Assembly (NCBI GenBank): GCA_000436835.1
Contig: FR889144.1
Span: forward strand, 1-64,000
Origin: Eubacterium sp. CAG:251
Lineage (GTDB): Bacteria > Bacillota > Clostridia > Oscillospirales > Acutalibacteraceae
DNA length: 64,000 nucleotides
Direction of reading: 5' to 3'
Under the pieces are notes generated by a model. It searched no databases. It was given only the letters and a program-made list of their open reading frames with translations, and had not been told where the DNA came from. Every line of letters begins with the position of its first letter. The stretch's first letter is position 1. The position numbers and the translations under genes were made by a program. This document shows positions 33,190-39,877 of this stretch, piece after piece.

Positions 33190-34398
33190 ATGAATACTGT
33201 TTTACTTTCGGCTATAATAATTTTGCTTATTGTGTGCCTGGTGCTTTTGATAAGGCTCGGCGCAAAAAAAGACGGCTCGTCAAATGAGCTTTTAAAGCAG
33301 CAAATTGAGCTTTCGTCAAAGGCGACGGACGACAAAATTTTAAGGCTTAGCGATCAAATGGATACGCTGACGGATAAGAATTATAAACAGCAAATCGAAC
33401 TTATGAAAACGCTTAACGACGGCACGCAAAAGCAAATGCAAATGACAGCCGAGTCGCTTGAGCGTATGCAGCAAAATAATGAAAAAAAGCTTGAGCAAAT
33501 GCGAAAAACAGTTGATGAAAAGCTTGATGAAACGCTTACGCAAAGGCTTAATTCCTCGTTTGAAACCGTGTCAAAACAGCTTAAAGACGTTTATAAAAGT
33601 CTTGGCGAAATGAAAGAACTCAGTTCAAGTATTACAGACAGCGTCGGCTCGTTAAACCGTGTTTTGACTAATGTTAAGGCTCGTGGTACGTGGGCAGAGG
33701 TTCAGCTTCAAAATATTCTCGACCAAACGATTGCAAATATGTATGAAACGAACGTCCAAACCAACCCGAATTATAACGGCAGGGTTGAATTTGCGGTTAA
33801 AATTCCAAACGGCGATAACGACGAATTTGCATATTTGCCGATTGATTCAAAATTCCCGATGGAGGATTATGCACGCCTTGCCGCTGCAAGCGAGGCAGGG
33901 GACGTTGACGCTCTTGCGCAGGCAAAAAAGGCGCTTGAAGTCAGGGTTAAGGACGAGGCAAAGCTGATTAAGCAGTATATTTGCCCGCCGAATACAACTC
34001 CTTTTGCAATAATGTATCTTGCGACCGAGGGACTTTATGCTCAAATTATTTCGTCTAAAACGGGCATTGCCGAGGCTTTGCAGGCGCAGGGAATTATGGT
34101 GGCAGGTCCGTCAACCGTTACGGCGCTTCTCAATTCTCTTGCCATGGGATTCAAAACCGTTGCGATTAATAAAAAGGCAAATGAGGTTTATAAGGTGCTC
34201 GGTGCGGCAAAGGCGCAGTACGATAAGTTCGGCATCGTTCTTTCCAAGGCTCGCAAAAAGGTTGAAGAGGCAGGCAAAACGCTTGAGGATGCCGAAAGCC
34301 GAAACCGCATTATTCAAAAAAATCTTAAATCCGTCGAATCACTCTCCGCCGATAAGGCAGACCAAATTCTCGGCTTGGAATTTGAAAATGAAGAATGA
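33190..34398 (+). CDS. rmuC: RmuC-family DNA recombination protein
   Basis: A 402-residue protein. A single N-terminal transmembrane helix (about 3-21) is followed by a long coiled coil (about 35-125, rich in K, Q, E and M) and a PD-(D/E)XK nuclease-like domain: TWAEVQLQNILDQTI, RVEFAVKIP, YLPIDSKFPMEDY. Conserved FAIMYLATEGLY and STVTALLNSLAMGFKT follow. RmuC limits inversions at short inverted repeats in E. coli. The ATG at 33190 follows AAGGGA; the reading frame open further upstream has no ribosome site. Its last 11 bases overlap the start of a transposase remnant. Confidence 0.92.
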   Translation: MNTVLLSAIIILLIVCLVLLIRLGAKKDGSSNELLKQQIELSSKATDDKILRLSDQMDTLTDKNYKQQIELMKTLNDGTQKQMQMTAESLERMQQNNEKKLEQMRKTVDEKLDETLTQRLNSSFETVSKQLKDVYKSLGEMKELSSSITDSVGSLNRVLTNVKARGTWAEVQLQNILDQTIANMYETNVQTNPNYNGRVEFAVKIPNGDNDEFAYLPIDSKFPMEDYARLAAASEAGDVDALAQAKKALEVRVKDEAKLIKQYICPPNTTPFAIMYLATEGLYAQIISSKTGIAEALQAQGIMVAGPSTVTALLNSLAMGFKTVAINKKANEVYKVLGAAKAQYDKFGIVLSKARKKVEEAGKTLEDAESRNRIIQKNLKSVESLSADKADQILGLEFENEE

Positions 34399-34567
34399 TT
34401 TGCCAAAAAGAAAACCGAATAGGTTAAAGGGTTTTGATTATTCAAGTGACGGAGCATATTTTATAACAATATGCACGAAAAATAAAGAGCAAATTCTTTC
34501 AAGAATTGTATATGACAAAACCGTAGGGGCGAACTCGTCGTCGCTGACTCCGTATCATTCAAAATAA
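34388..34567 (+). pseudogene. N-terminal remnant of a REP-associated (Y1/HUH) transposase
   Basis: A 59-codon open frame starting inside the end of rmuC. It reads KRKPNRLKGFDYSSDGAYF then ITICTKNKEQILSRIV, the conserved start of REP-associated tyrosine transposases of the IS200/Y1 superfamily. The usual downstream MPNHIH histidine motif and catalytic tyrosine are absent: the frame ends soon after VGANSSS. Three hairpins follow within 180 bp, which fits a decayed element with its REP-like palindromes. It cannot encode an active enzyme. Confidence 0.75.
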
Positions 34568-34597
34568 ATTTCTCAATATTTTTATGAAATTTATTTT
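34561..34597. repeat. Perfect 12-bp inverted repeat after the transposase remnant
   Basis: AAAATAAATTTC (34561-34572) and GAAATTTATTTT (34586-34597) are exact complements with a 13-nt loop. It covers the stop codon of the remnant. Confidence 0.6.
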
Positions 34598-34622
34598 TCA
34601 CTCACTACGTAGCTTCTCCTCT

Positions 34623-34656
34623 CAAAAGTTGCCGTACAGTAGTGCGGCAACTTTTG
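34623..34656. repeat. Perfect 12-bp GC-rich inverted repeat (REP-like)
   Basis: CAAAAGTTGCCG (34623-34634) and CGGCAACTTTTG (34645-34656) with a 10-nt loop. There is no T-run, so it is more like an element end than a terminator. Its position next to the transposase remnant suggests it was a REP-type substrate. Confidence 0.6.
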
Positions 34657-34716
34657 GTTTAAGCGAACTATCTTAAACACGGATTTTTTGATGAAAGTTA
34701 TTTTATCGACAGTTTG

Positions 34717-34745
34717 AAACAGGGCGATTTGCCCTGTTTTTTTTA
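34717..34745 (+). terminator. Intrinsic terminator upstream of the sigma-factor operon
   Basis: AAACAGGGC-GATTT-GCCCTGTTT followed by T-rich sequence. It isolates the ECF sigma gene from rmuC read-through. Positions 34399-34830 hold no gene besides the transposase remnant. Confidence 0.88.
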
Positions 34746-34751
34746 TACATC

Positions 34752-34780
34752 TTGACAAACGGCGGAAAATATTTTTTAAT
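34752..34780 (+). promoter_or_regulatory. Housekeeping-type promoter of the ECF sigma gene
   Basis: TTGACA (34752-34757) and TTTAAT (34775-34780) at 17-bp spacing. The transcript would start near 34787, just before the TTGTCACAAAAT box, and reach the ATG at 34831 after about 45 nt. A weak AGGG ribosome site lies 10 bases before the ATG. Confidence 0.55.
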
Positions 34781-34794
34781 AAAATTAGAAATCT

Positions 34795-34832
34795 TTGTCA
34801 CAAAATCAATTTTTTTAGGGATATAGTATAAT
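34795..34832 (+). promoter_or_regulatory. Candidate ECF sigma recognition box 1 (sigma gene)
   Basis: TTGTCACAAAAT (34795-34806) and, 26 bases after the TTGTCA, TATAAT. The same arrangement with the same spacing occurs at 36027-36064 before the first secreted-protein gene. TGTCAC-type -35 elements are known for several ECF sigma groups. Because the TATAAT overlaps the sigma start codon, the true -10 may be the conserved GAT region nearer the box. Function is inferred from the shared pattern. Confidence 0.5.
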
Positions 34833-35364
34833 GATAGGACTTTTTTTAAATCTGCTTGACACTCAAAGTGAAAAAGATAAATTCATAAAGCTGTATGATA
34901 AATACAAAAATATGCTTTACTGGATTTCGTACGGAAAAACGCAAAGCTGTCAGGATGCCGAGGAGTGCGTTCAGGAAACGTTTTTCTATGTCGCAAAGCA
35001 TTTTGAAAAAATCAGCGATGTCAATTCAAGCCAAACCAAGGGCTATCTTGCAACGATTGTAACGGGTTTTTCGATTGACGTTTATAATAAATCAAAAAAA
35101 TATGGCCGCATTGATATTGAAAATAACAACATGGCGGAAAATTTATCGTATTTTGATAATATCGAAACCGTTGAGCTTTCTTCTGCAATTGAAAGCGTGC
35201 TTAGCGAGGAAGAAAAAATTTATATCTATCTCAAATATGTTTACGGCTACAAGAGCGCCGAAATTGCGGAAATTTATAATGTTACGGATATATCGGTGCG
35301 CAAAAAACTTGAAAGAGCCAAAGCGAAACTAAAAAAATATTTTGAGGAGGAAACAAATGACTAA
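34831..35364 (+). CDS. ECF-type RNA polymerase sigma factor
   Basis: A 177-residue sigma-70 family protein with just regions 2 and 4. Region 2 (about 20-90) has LYDKYKNMLYWISYGKTQS, DAEECVQETFFYVAKHF and ATIVTGFSIDVYNKSKK; region 4 (about 115-170) has SVLSEEEKIYIYLKYVYGYK then AEIYNVTDISVRKKLERAK, the helix-turn-helix. Its stop overlaps the next gene, a DUF4367 membrane protein, by 8 bp, the usual layout of sigma and anti-sigma in Clostridia. It probably directs the secreted-protein genes that follow. The stimulus is unknown. Confidence 0.9.
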   Translation: MIGLFLNLLDTQSEKDKFIKLYDKYKNMLYWISYGKTQSCQDAEECVQETFFYVAKHFEKISDVNSSQTKGYLATIVTGFSIDVYNKSKKYGRIDIENNNMAENLSYFDNIETVELSSAIESVLSEEEKIYIYLKYVYGYKSAEIAEIYNVTDISVRKKLERAKAKLKKYFEEETND

Positions 35365-35983
35365 TTTTGAAGAAGCCTGCAAAATGTCGGCTGAAAAATG
35401 GGTAGCTTCTTTTCCCGACGAGGTTGAGGCGCATAAATTCAGCCAAAAGCATATTGATGCCATAAATGAAATTATATATCCAAAGCCTGCGGTTAAGGTT
35501 AAAAAGCTTTCAAAGAAAACAGTTAGGTTTATCATTATTGCGGCTGTTTTGCTTGCGCTCGCAACTACTGCCATTGCTTCCCCTGCTTTCAGGCAATTTA
35601 CTTTAAAGGATTTCTCAAACCATAGTGAATATAGGGTTGGTGATATTAAAAATGCAAAAGCCGTATCATCATTAAAATTGAATTATATTCCCGATGAATT
35701 TAAAATGGTTGATAAATATGAGTCGGAGGCTTGGTTTAATTATAGTTATAAAATGGGTGAACAAAAGTTTGAAGTTGAAAAATTAAATTTACGTTCAACA
35801 ATCGGTTTTGATACAGAAAACAGCGTAAAAGAAGAATTGCAAATAAACGGAGCGGACGCTGCATATTATCGTACGGCGGATAATTGGGGAACCGTGATAT
35901 TTAATAACGGCGAATATATTTATTATATCGGCGGTAATATAAGCAAGGAAGAACTTGTTAAAATTGCACAAAACGTAGAGTGA
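35357..35983 (+). CDS. DUF4367 membrane protein, probable anti-sigma factor
   Basis: A 208-residue single-pass protein. Residues 1-55 form a short cytosolic region (FEEACKMSAEKWVASFPDEV) that could hold the sigma factor; one transmembrane helix spans about 58-80; the outside part is a DUF4367-like domain (LKLNYIPDEFKMVDKYE ... GNISKEELVKIAQNVE). DUF4367 proteins are common partners of ECF sigma factors in Firmicutes. I start at 35357 with GAGGAGG 6 bases upstream; the upstream in-frame ATG at 35342 lacks a ribosome site. The anti-sigma role is inferred from context. Confidence 0.78.
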   Translation: MTNFEEACKMSAEKWVASFPDEVEAHKFSQKHIDAINEIIYPKPAVKVKKLSKKTVRFIIIAAVLLALATTAIASPAFRQFTLKDFSNHSEYRVGDIKNAKAVSSLKLNYIPDEFKMVDKYESEAWFNYSYKMGEQKFEVEKLNLRSTIGFDTENSVKEELQINGADAAYYRTADNWGTVIFNNGEYIYYIGGNISKEELVKIAQNVE

Positions 35984-36026
35984 TGAATTAGGCAGAATGC
36001 CAAATTTCCAATTTTTTTTAAATTTC

Positions 36027-36064
36027 TTGTCACAAAATGACCTTTTTTAAAGATTGTGTATAAT
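36027..36064 (+). promoter_or_regulatory. Candidate ECF sigma recognition box 2 (secreted-protein genes)
   Basis: TTGTCACAAAAT (36027-36038) followed, at the same distance as in box 1, by GTATAATGA. The spacer shares a T6 tract and GAT at the same positions. It lies in the 110-bp gap before the gene at 36095, which has its own GGAGGT ribosome site 31 bases further on. Confidence 0.55.
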
Positions 36065-36094
36065 GAAAGCTTAAATTGGAAAGGAGGTGTAATT

Positions 36095-36493
36095 ATGCCT
36101 ACGCAAAGCATAAGGGTAAAACAGATTTTTGCAATTTTGTTTTCTGTTTTATTAATGTTTTCAAGCTGTATAGCTGCAAATGCCGATACAAATGACAATT
36201 TGAGTACATGTTATGCTGAAATAAATCGCTGTAATGCAAATTTGAGTATATCGGGGATAAAGGCAAATTGCAAAGCAAGCTTGTTTGCTAAAAAGTCTAC
36301 GGATTTGAAAATAAAAATGGAGTTGCAAAAGAAAAAGTCCGACAGATATGAAACCGTTGAAACTTGGAACGGCAGTAAAAACGGTACGTCACTTATTATG
36401 ACGGAAACAAGAAACATTAATCGGCTTAGTAAATATAGAATAAAAGCTACATTTACTGCCGGCTCAGAAAAAGAAGTGGTTTATCAGTATTGA
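36095..36493 (+). CDS. Small secreted protein of the ECF locus, unknown function
   Basis: A 132-residue protein with a signal peptide (about 1-32; FSVLLMFSSCIAANADTND). The mature part is a predicted small beta-sandwich: NLSISGIKANCKASLFAKKS, LKIKMELQKKKSDRYETVET, KYRIKATFTAGSEKEVVYQY. Similar short secreted proteins are frequent beside ECF sigma genes in Clostridia, but I cannot name a function. The ATG at 36095 follows GGAGGT; it is the first gene after ECF box 2. Confidence 0.75.
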   Translation: MPTQSIRVKQIFAILFSVLLMFSSCIAANADTNDNLSTCYAEINRCNANLSISGIKANCKASLFAKKSTDLKIKMELQKKKSDRYETVETWNGSKNGTSLIMTETRNINRLSKYRIKATFTAGSEKEVVYQY

Positions 36494-36533
36494 TGAGGAA
36501 AATGGATTAAATTTAAAAAAGAAAGGAATTATT

Positions 36534-36839
36534 ATGAAAAAGTCAATAATTAGATTTATCTCAACCCTTTTGGTAGTTATGTTATTATCAGAAAGTTTAT
36601 CATTCGTTGCATTTGCAAATGACAAATCAGGCGGTTATGTTGAAACACACCATCAATTCAACATGGAAGATATAAATCTTTCAGTAGAAAACAAAAACAA
36701 ACTTCATATTTCATTTGACAAGTCTTTAAACGTGTTGAAAAACAACAAGTTAAATAAAGAGAAAAAATGCTTGAGGAGTATTTGGAACGTTATTCAAATG
36801 TTTATAAGCAATTATTGTCAATGGCAAATAAAAATGTAG
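36534..36839 (+). CDS. Secreted protein, N-terminal part (frameshifted in an A6 run)
   Basis: Encodes a signal peptide (about 1-29, ending AFANDKS) and then about 50 residues in phase with the protein that follows in another frame. At the run of six A (36762-36767) the frame shifts: downstream residues CLRSIWNVIQMF are an out-of-frame reading, while the frame starting at 36767 continues sensibly. One additional A would join them into a single protein of about 333 residues. AAAGGA precedes the ATG. The cause may be a real mutation, phase variation, a sequencing error or programmed slippage. Confidence 0.7.
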   Translation: MKKSIIRFISTLLVVMLLSESLSFVAFANDKSGGYVETHHQFNMEDINLSVENKNKLHISFDKSLNVLKNNKLNKEKKCLRSIWNVIQMFISNYCQWQIKM

Positions 36840-37534
36840 ATATACATACATTTGGCTACACAGAAGCAGAGATGGAATATGATGAAGAAAATCAAACTTT
36901 TGTAAGAGTCAAAGATGAAAATAAAGCACAAAACGTAAATGCTCTTTTAGGACCTATAACTGCCCACGCTGAAACTGTAGTCAGAAGAAAAGGCGAAGAA
37001 AAGAAAAAATATTATTTTTCACTTGTAACAAGCATTTCAAGAAAAGGCACAAGTAATCCGTATGTTTATGATACCACTACTTATGGTGCGTGGAGTGAAA
37101 ATAATTCAATAGGCGGCAAAAAATATCCTGCTTCAGGTGATGATTATATTTTGCAGGCTTGTCCGTCGGGCTTTACAAGAAGGTCAGATAGTCTTTCAAT
37201 TATATATAATCACAACAAAAAAGCTGAAAGCGGAAAAGATTATTCAAGCTTAGCAGGTGACAGAAATTATATAGCATATAGTGTCTCTGATGATCCGTCG
37301 GGTATTAATCAAATGTCAAGTGTAAGATTGTATGCAAGTTCAAAAGGAAACAGAGCTAATTATTATAGAACGATAAACAGCTATTACGTTCATACTTGGA
37401 AGTCATTATCAATAAAAGTGAGTGCTTCCGCAAGTGCTAATAGTGATAAAAAATATGGAGTAAGTCTTAGCATAACTCCTTCAGTATCAGAAAAATCATG
37501 GCAGGTGTATAGTTATGTGTCTTTCCAATTGTAA
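36767..37534 (+). CDS. Secreted protein, C-terminal part (same broken gene)
   Basis: A 255-residue frame that starts at the end of the A6 run. It has no signal peptide of its own and no ribosome site before its ATG, so it is likely translated only as an extension of the upstream part. The sequence is polar and rich in S, Y, N and K, with FGYTEAEMEYDEENQTFVRV, then a C-terminal beta-rich domain (YYVHTWKSLSIKVSASASAN ... VYSYVSFQL). I do not recognise a family. It lies in the ECF sigma locus, so regulated secretion is the reasonable inference. Confidence 0.7.
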   Translation: MLEEYLERYSNVYKQLLSMANKNVDIHTFGYTEAEMEYDEENQTFVRVKDENKAQNVNALLGPITAHAETVVRRKGEEKKKYYFSLVTSISRKGTSNPYVYDTTTYGAWSENNSIGGKKYPASGDDYILQACPSGFTRRSDSLSIIYNHNKKAESGKDYSSLAGDRNYIAYSVSDDPSGINQMSSVRLYASSKGNRANYYRTINSYYVHTWKSLSIKVSASASANSDKKYGVSLSITPSVSEKSWQVYSYVSFQL

Positions 37535-38111
37535 ATCAAAAAAATCAGTTATTATAATAATCTCTGCGATATGTGCGGCTTTGATTATTGCGCTCGGAAT
37601 TTGCGTGGGTCAATTTTATTCGTCAACAACGGCGAGTGTTGAAGAATATTGCAAGGAAAATTCGTTCAAGGGCGCTGAGAGTTTTGATATCAATAAATCA
37701 AGCGAGCTTGACGGATATGTATTGTGCGTTTCAAAAGACGGTGACGACAGCAAGGGTCAAGAGCTTTTTATATTTTATGAAAAGCCCTTTGGCGCTATAA
37801 AAAATACAAACAGATATACCCTTGAATATCAGTCAAACGAAAGCGGCGCACAGCTTGTCGGTTCATATCTCTTTAAGCCGAGAAAAAGCGACGAAAGCCG
37901 AATGATTTTCTATTCAAACAATAATGAAAAAGCAACGGATTTTGAATACACGTCGGAATATAACATTGACGGAAAAGATTGCAAAAACACGGTTTCGTAT
38001 TCGTTTGGTGAAAATGACTGCGTTATTGCGATTTCAAATCCGCTTAAAAACGAGGAAGCGGTTAAGTCCGCAAGCCTTAAAAAGGGTACAAAGATTATTT
38101 ATTCATATTGA
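37515..38111 (+). CDS. Single-pass membrane protein of the ECF locus, unknown function
   Basis: A 198-residue protein with a short basic start, one transmembrane helix (about 11-32) and an extracellular domain of about 160 residues (SVEEYCKENSFKGAESFDIN; GQELFIFYEKPFGAIKNTNR; KKGTKIIYSY). Its start overlaps the end of the preceding gene by 20 bp, with AGGTG upstream, so it is likely co-translated with the broken secreted protein. No family is recognised. Confidence 0.72.
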   Translation: MCLSNCKSKKSVIIIISAICAALIIALGICVGQFYSSTTASVEEYCKENSFKGAESFDINKSSELDGYVLCVSKDGDDSKGQELFIFYEKPFGAIKNTNRYTLEYQSNESGAQLVGSYLFKPRKSDESRMIFYSNNNEKATDFEYTSEYNIDGKDCKNTVSYSFGENDCVIAISNPLKNEEAVKSASLKKGTKIIYSY

Positions 38112-38146
38112 TTTTAAGTTTAAATTAGGAAAATCGGGGTGTGATT

Positions 38147-38545
38147 ATGAAAAAGAAAAGTATAATTGTTATTTTTGCGTTTTTGATTATTGCTGCTGCA
38201 CTGAGCGCAGGGATAACATATTCGGTTATGAATAAGGGAAATGATTTGAGCCTCAGCGGCAGCTATTCAATGGCAGGCGAGGGTACGGGCAGTAAAAATG
38301 TGCTTGCACTCAGCGTTATTGACGAGAAAAACGAAAGTGGCGGAAATTATAAAATTTACCGTGACAACAAGCTGACGCAAAGCGGAAAATATGTTATTTC
38401 AAGCGATAAAAAATCAGCCACGCTTTATCAAAACGATAAGCCGTGCGCAATGATTTATATTAATGACGGCAAGTATTATTATACGGATTCAGCCTTTTCA
38501 CCGTATGAGATAACAAGAATAAGCGACAGCGAGTTGGAATTTTAG
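38147..38545 (+). CDS. Small membrane-anchored protein of the ECF locus, unknown function
   Basis: A 132-residue protein with an N-terminal transmembrane or signal helix (about 5-26) and an extracytoplasmic domain of beta character: SLSGSYSMAGEGTGSKNVLA, NYKIYRDNKLTQSGKYVIS, ATLYQNDKPCAMIYINDGKY. The pattern resembles lipocalin-like small domains but I would not assign it. The ATG at 38147 follows GGGG at 7 bases. It is 35 bp after the previous gene in the same operon-like run. Confidence 0.68.
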   Translation: MKKKSIIVIFAFLIIAAALSAGITYSVMNKGNDLSLSGSYSMAGEGTGSKNVLALSVIDEKNESGGNYKIYRDNKLTQSGKYVISSDKKSATLYQNDKPCAMIYINDGKYYYTDSAFSPYEITRISDSELEF

Positions 38546-38580
38546 TGCGGTTTCGGCTTGATAAGCAGAGGGTATAAATT

Positions 38581-38802
38581 ATGATTTTTATTAAAGCTTT
38601 TATTAAATGTTATCCCTATCTTGTGGCTATAGCGGTTATTTGCTTTGTATGCTATGCGGTGTGGATTTCAAATATTTATTATGATATACTTACCGCTTTA
38701 CCATTATGGATGATGATTGCATACGGCGCAATATTATGCGTGGCGGCAATAGCCGTTTTGACTGTTATATACATAATTTTGCGCAAGTGTGTTAATAAAT
38801 AA
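38581..38802 (+). CDS. Small two-helix membrane protein
   Basis: A 73-residue hydrophobic protein with two predicted transmembrane helices (about 10-30 and 40-65) and a basic end (ILRKCVNK). AGAGGG lies 8 bases before the ATG. No family is recognised. It continues the run of envelope-located small proteins after the sigma factor. Confidence 0.62.
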   Translation: MIFIKAFIKCYPYLVAIAVICFVCYAVWISNIYYDILTALPLWMMIAYGAILCVAAIAVLTVIYIILRKCVNK

Positions 38803-38816
38803 TTAATTGAACCGAA

Positions 38817-38855
38817 AATAGAATACATTTTAATAAAAACCTTCTTTATTCTATT
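38817..38855. repeat. 9-bp inverted repeat
   Basis: AATAGAATA (38817-38825) and TATTCTATT (38847-38855) pair exactly over a 21-nt loop. There is no T-run. It may be a weak hairpin or a protein site ahead of the next gene. Confidence 0.35.
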
Positions 38856-38915
38856 GATTATAGAACGAGTATATGCGACTATATAATTGACAAAAGGACA
38901 AAGGAGGTTTTCATT

Positions 38916-39344
38916 ATGAAAAAGATTTTAAAAAATTTAATTCCGCCGGCTCTTTATTGGATTACTTTTGCGGTTGGATTTTTTATTGTTTTGGTTTTCG
39001 ATTTGCCGTCGGGGTATTGGTATCACGCTTTGCTTGCGGTAATGATTATCGTTAATTTGCTCGTGGCTTCTTTTGTAAATGCAAGGCAAATGAAATGGGG
39101 CATTTTGGTGCTGTTCATTCAGCTTTTGCTGTCGGGAATTATTCAAATCGCTTTGACAGGCAAGAGCGAATATCCTGAATTTTTCGCTTTGGGAAACTGT
39201 TTTTTGTATGGCGTGTTTTATTATGACAGCGCAACACCGCTTATTGTTGAAATTTTCCGCTTGCTGTTTTTATTGATAGCAATAATTATGCCTTATTATT
39301 TAGGCTGGTTGATTTATAAACGCAGAGACAAGAATTGTAAATAG
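38916..39344 (+). CDS. Four-helix membrane protein of unknown function
   Basis: A 142-residue protein with about four transmembrane segments (about 9-28, 34-52, 59-80 and 109-130), ending in a basic KRRDKNCK tail. The ribosome site AAAGGAGG is very strong, so it is expressed well even though preceding genes have weaker sites. No family is recognised. It closes the run of envelope genes that starts with the ECF sigma factor, and a bidirectional terminator follows. Confidence 0.7.
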   Translation: MKKILKNLIPPALYWITFAVGFFIVLVFDLPSGYWYHALLAVMIIVNLLVASFVNARQMKWGILVLFIQLLLSGIIQIALTGKSEYPEFFALGNCFLYGVFYYDSATPLIVEIFRLLFLLIAIIMPYYLGWLIYKRRDKNCK

Positions 39345-39349
39345 GTATA

Positions 39350-39380
39350 AAAAAGACCGTCGGGTGACGGTCTTTTTCTT
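39350..39380. terminator. Bidirectional terminator between the membrane gene and folA
   Basis: AAAGACCGTC-GGGT-GACGGTCTTT with T5 on the plus strand and a run of T on the minus strand. Confidence 0.9.
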
Positions 39381-39385
39381 TTGTA

Positions 39386-39862
39386 TTATTTTTTTGTGTA
39401 GCATACGTGGGAGAAATGTATGCCTTTGTCATGATAGCTTGCAAGAAGCTCTTTTTTATATTCAGCCTTATTAAACGCAGGGAAATATGCATCCGCATCA
39501 GGACATTCGGCTTCAATCTCGGTCAAATAAAGTTTTTCAGCCTTCGGCAAAAACTGCCTGTAAATGTCACCGCCGCCGATGATAAAAGCCGTGTCGCTTT
39601 CAACTTCATTAAGTGCCTCGCTGATTGAATGAACAACGGTTGCGCCCTCTGCCTTGTAATCTTCTTTTTTGGTGATGATTATGTTCTTGCGCCGTGGAAG
39701 GACTTTCGGCAGAGATTCAAATGTTTTTCTGCCCATGATAATTGAACTGCCCGTTGTGGTTTCTTTAAAGAAAGCCATATCATCTTTAAAATGCCAAATT
39801 AAATTGTTATCCTTGCCGAGTTCAAGATTTTTGCCTACTGCGGCTATCATACAAATTGTCAT
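39386..39862 (-). CDS. folA: Dihydrofolate reductase
   Basis: A 158-residue enzyme that reduces dihydrofolate with NADPH. Visible motifs are MIAAVGKNLELGKDNNLIW at the N-terminus with the loop-1 tryptophan, FKDDMAFFKETT with the active-site acid, IIMGRKTFESLP, and FIIGGGDIYRQFLP. Its length matches bacterial type I DHFR. It follows thyA by 15 bp in the classic thyA-folA operon, which recycles the dihydrofolate made by thymidylate synthase. GCAGGAG precedes the ATG. Confidence 0.96.
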   Translation of the reverse strand: MTICMIAAVGKNLELGKDNNLIWHFKDDMAFFKETTTGSSIIMGRKTFESLPKVLPRRKNIIITKKEDYKAEGATVVHSISEALNEVESDTAFIIGGGDIYRQFLPKAEKLYLTEIEAECPDADAYFPAFNKAEYKKELLASYHDKGIHFSHVCYTKK

Positions 39863-39877
39863 ACGCTTCTCCTGCTT

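Noticed and set aside
34827..34832. TATAAT overlapping the sigma-factor start codon as a standard -10
   Set aside because: Using it would remove the start codon, and no later start keeps region 2 intact; it is kept as part of a matched ECF box but not as a housekeeping promoter.
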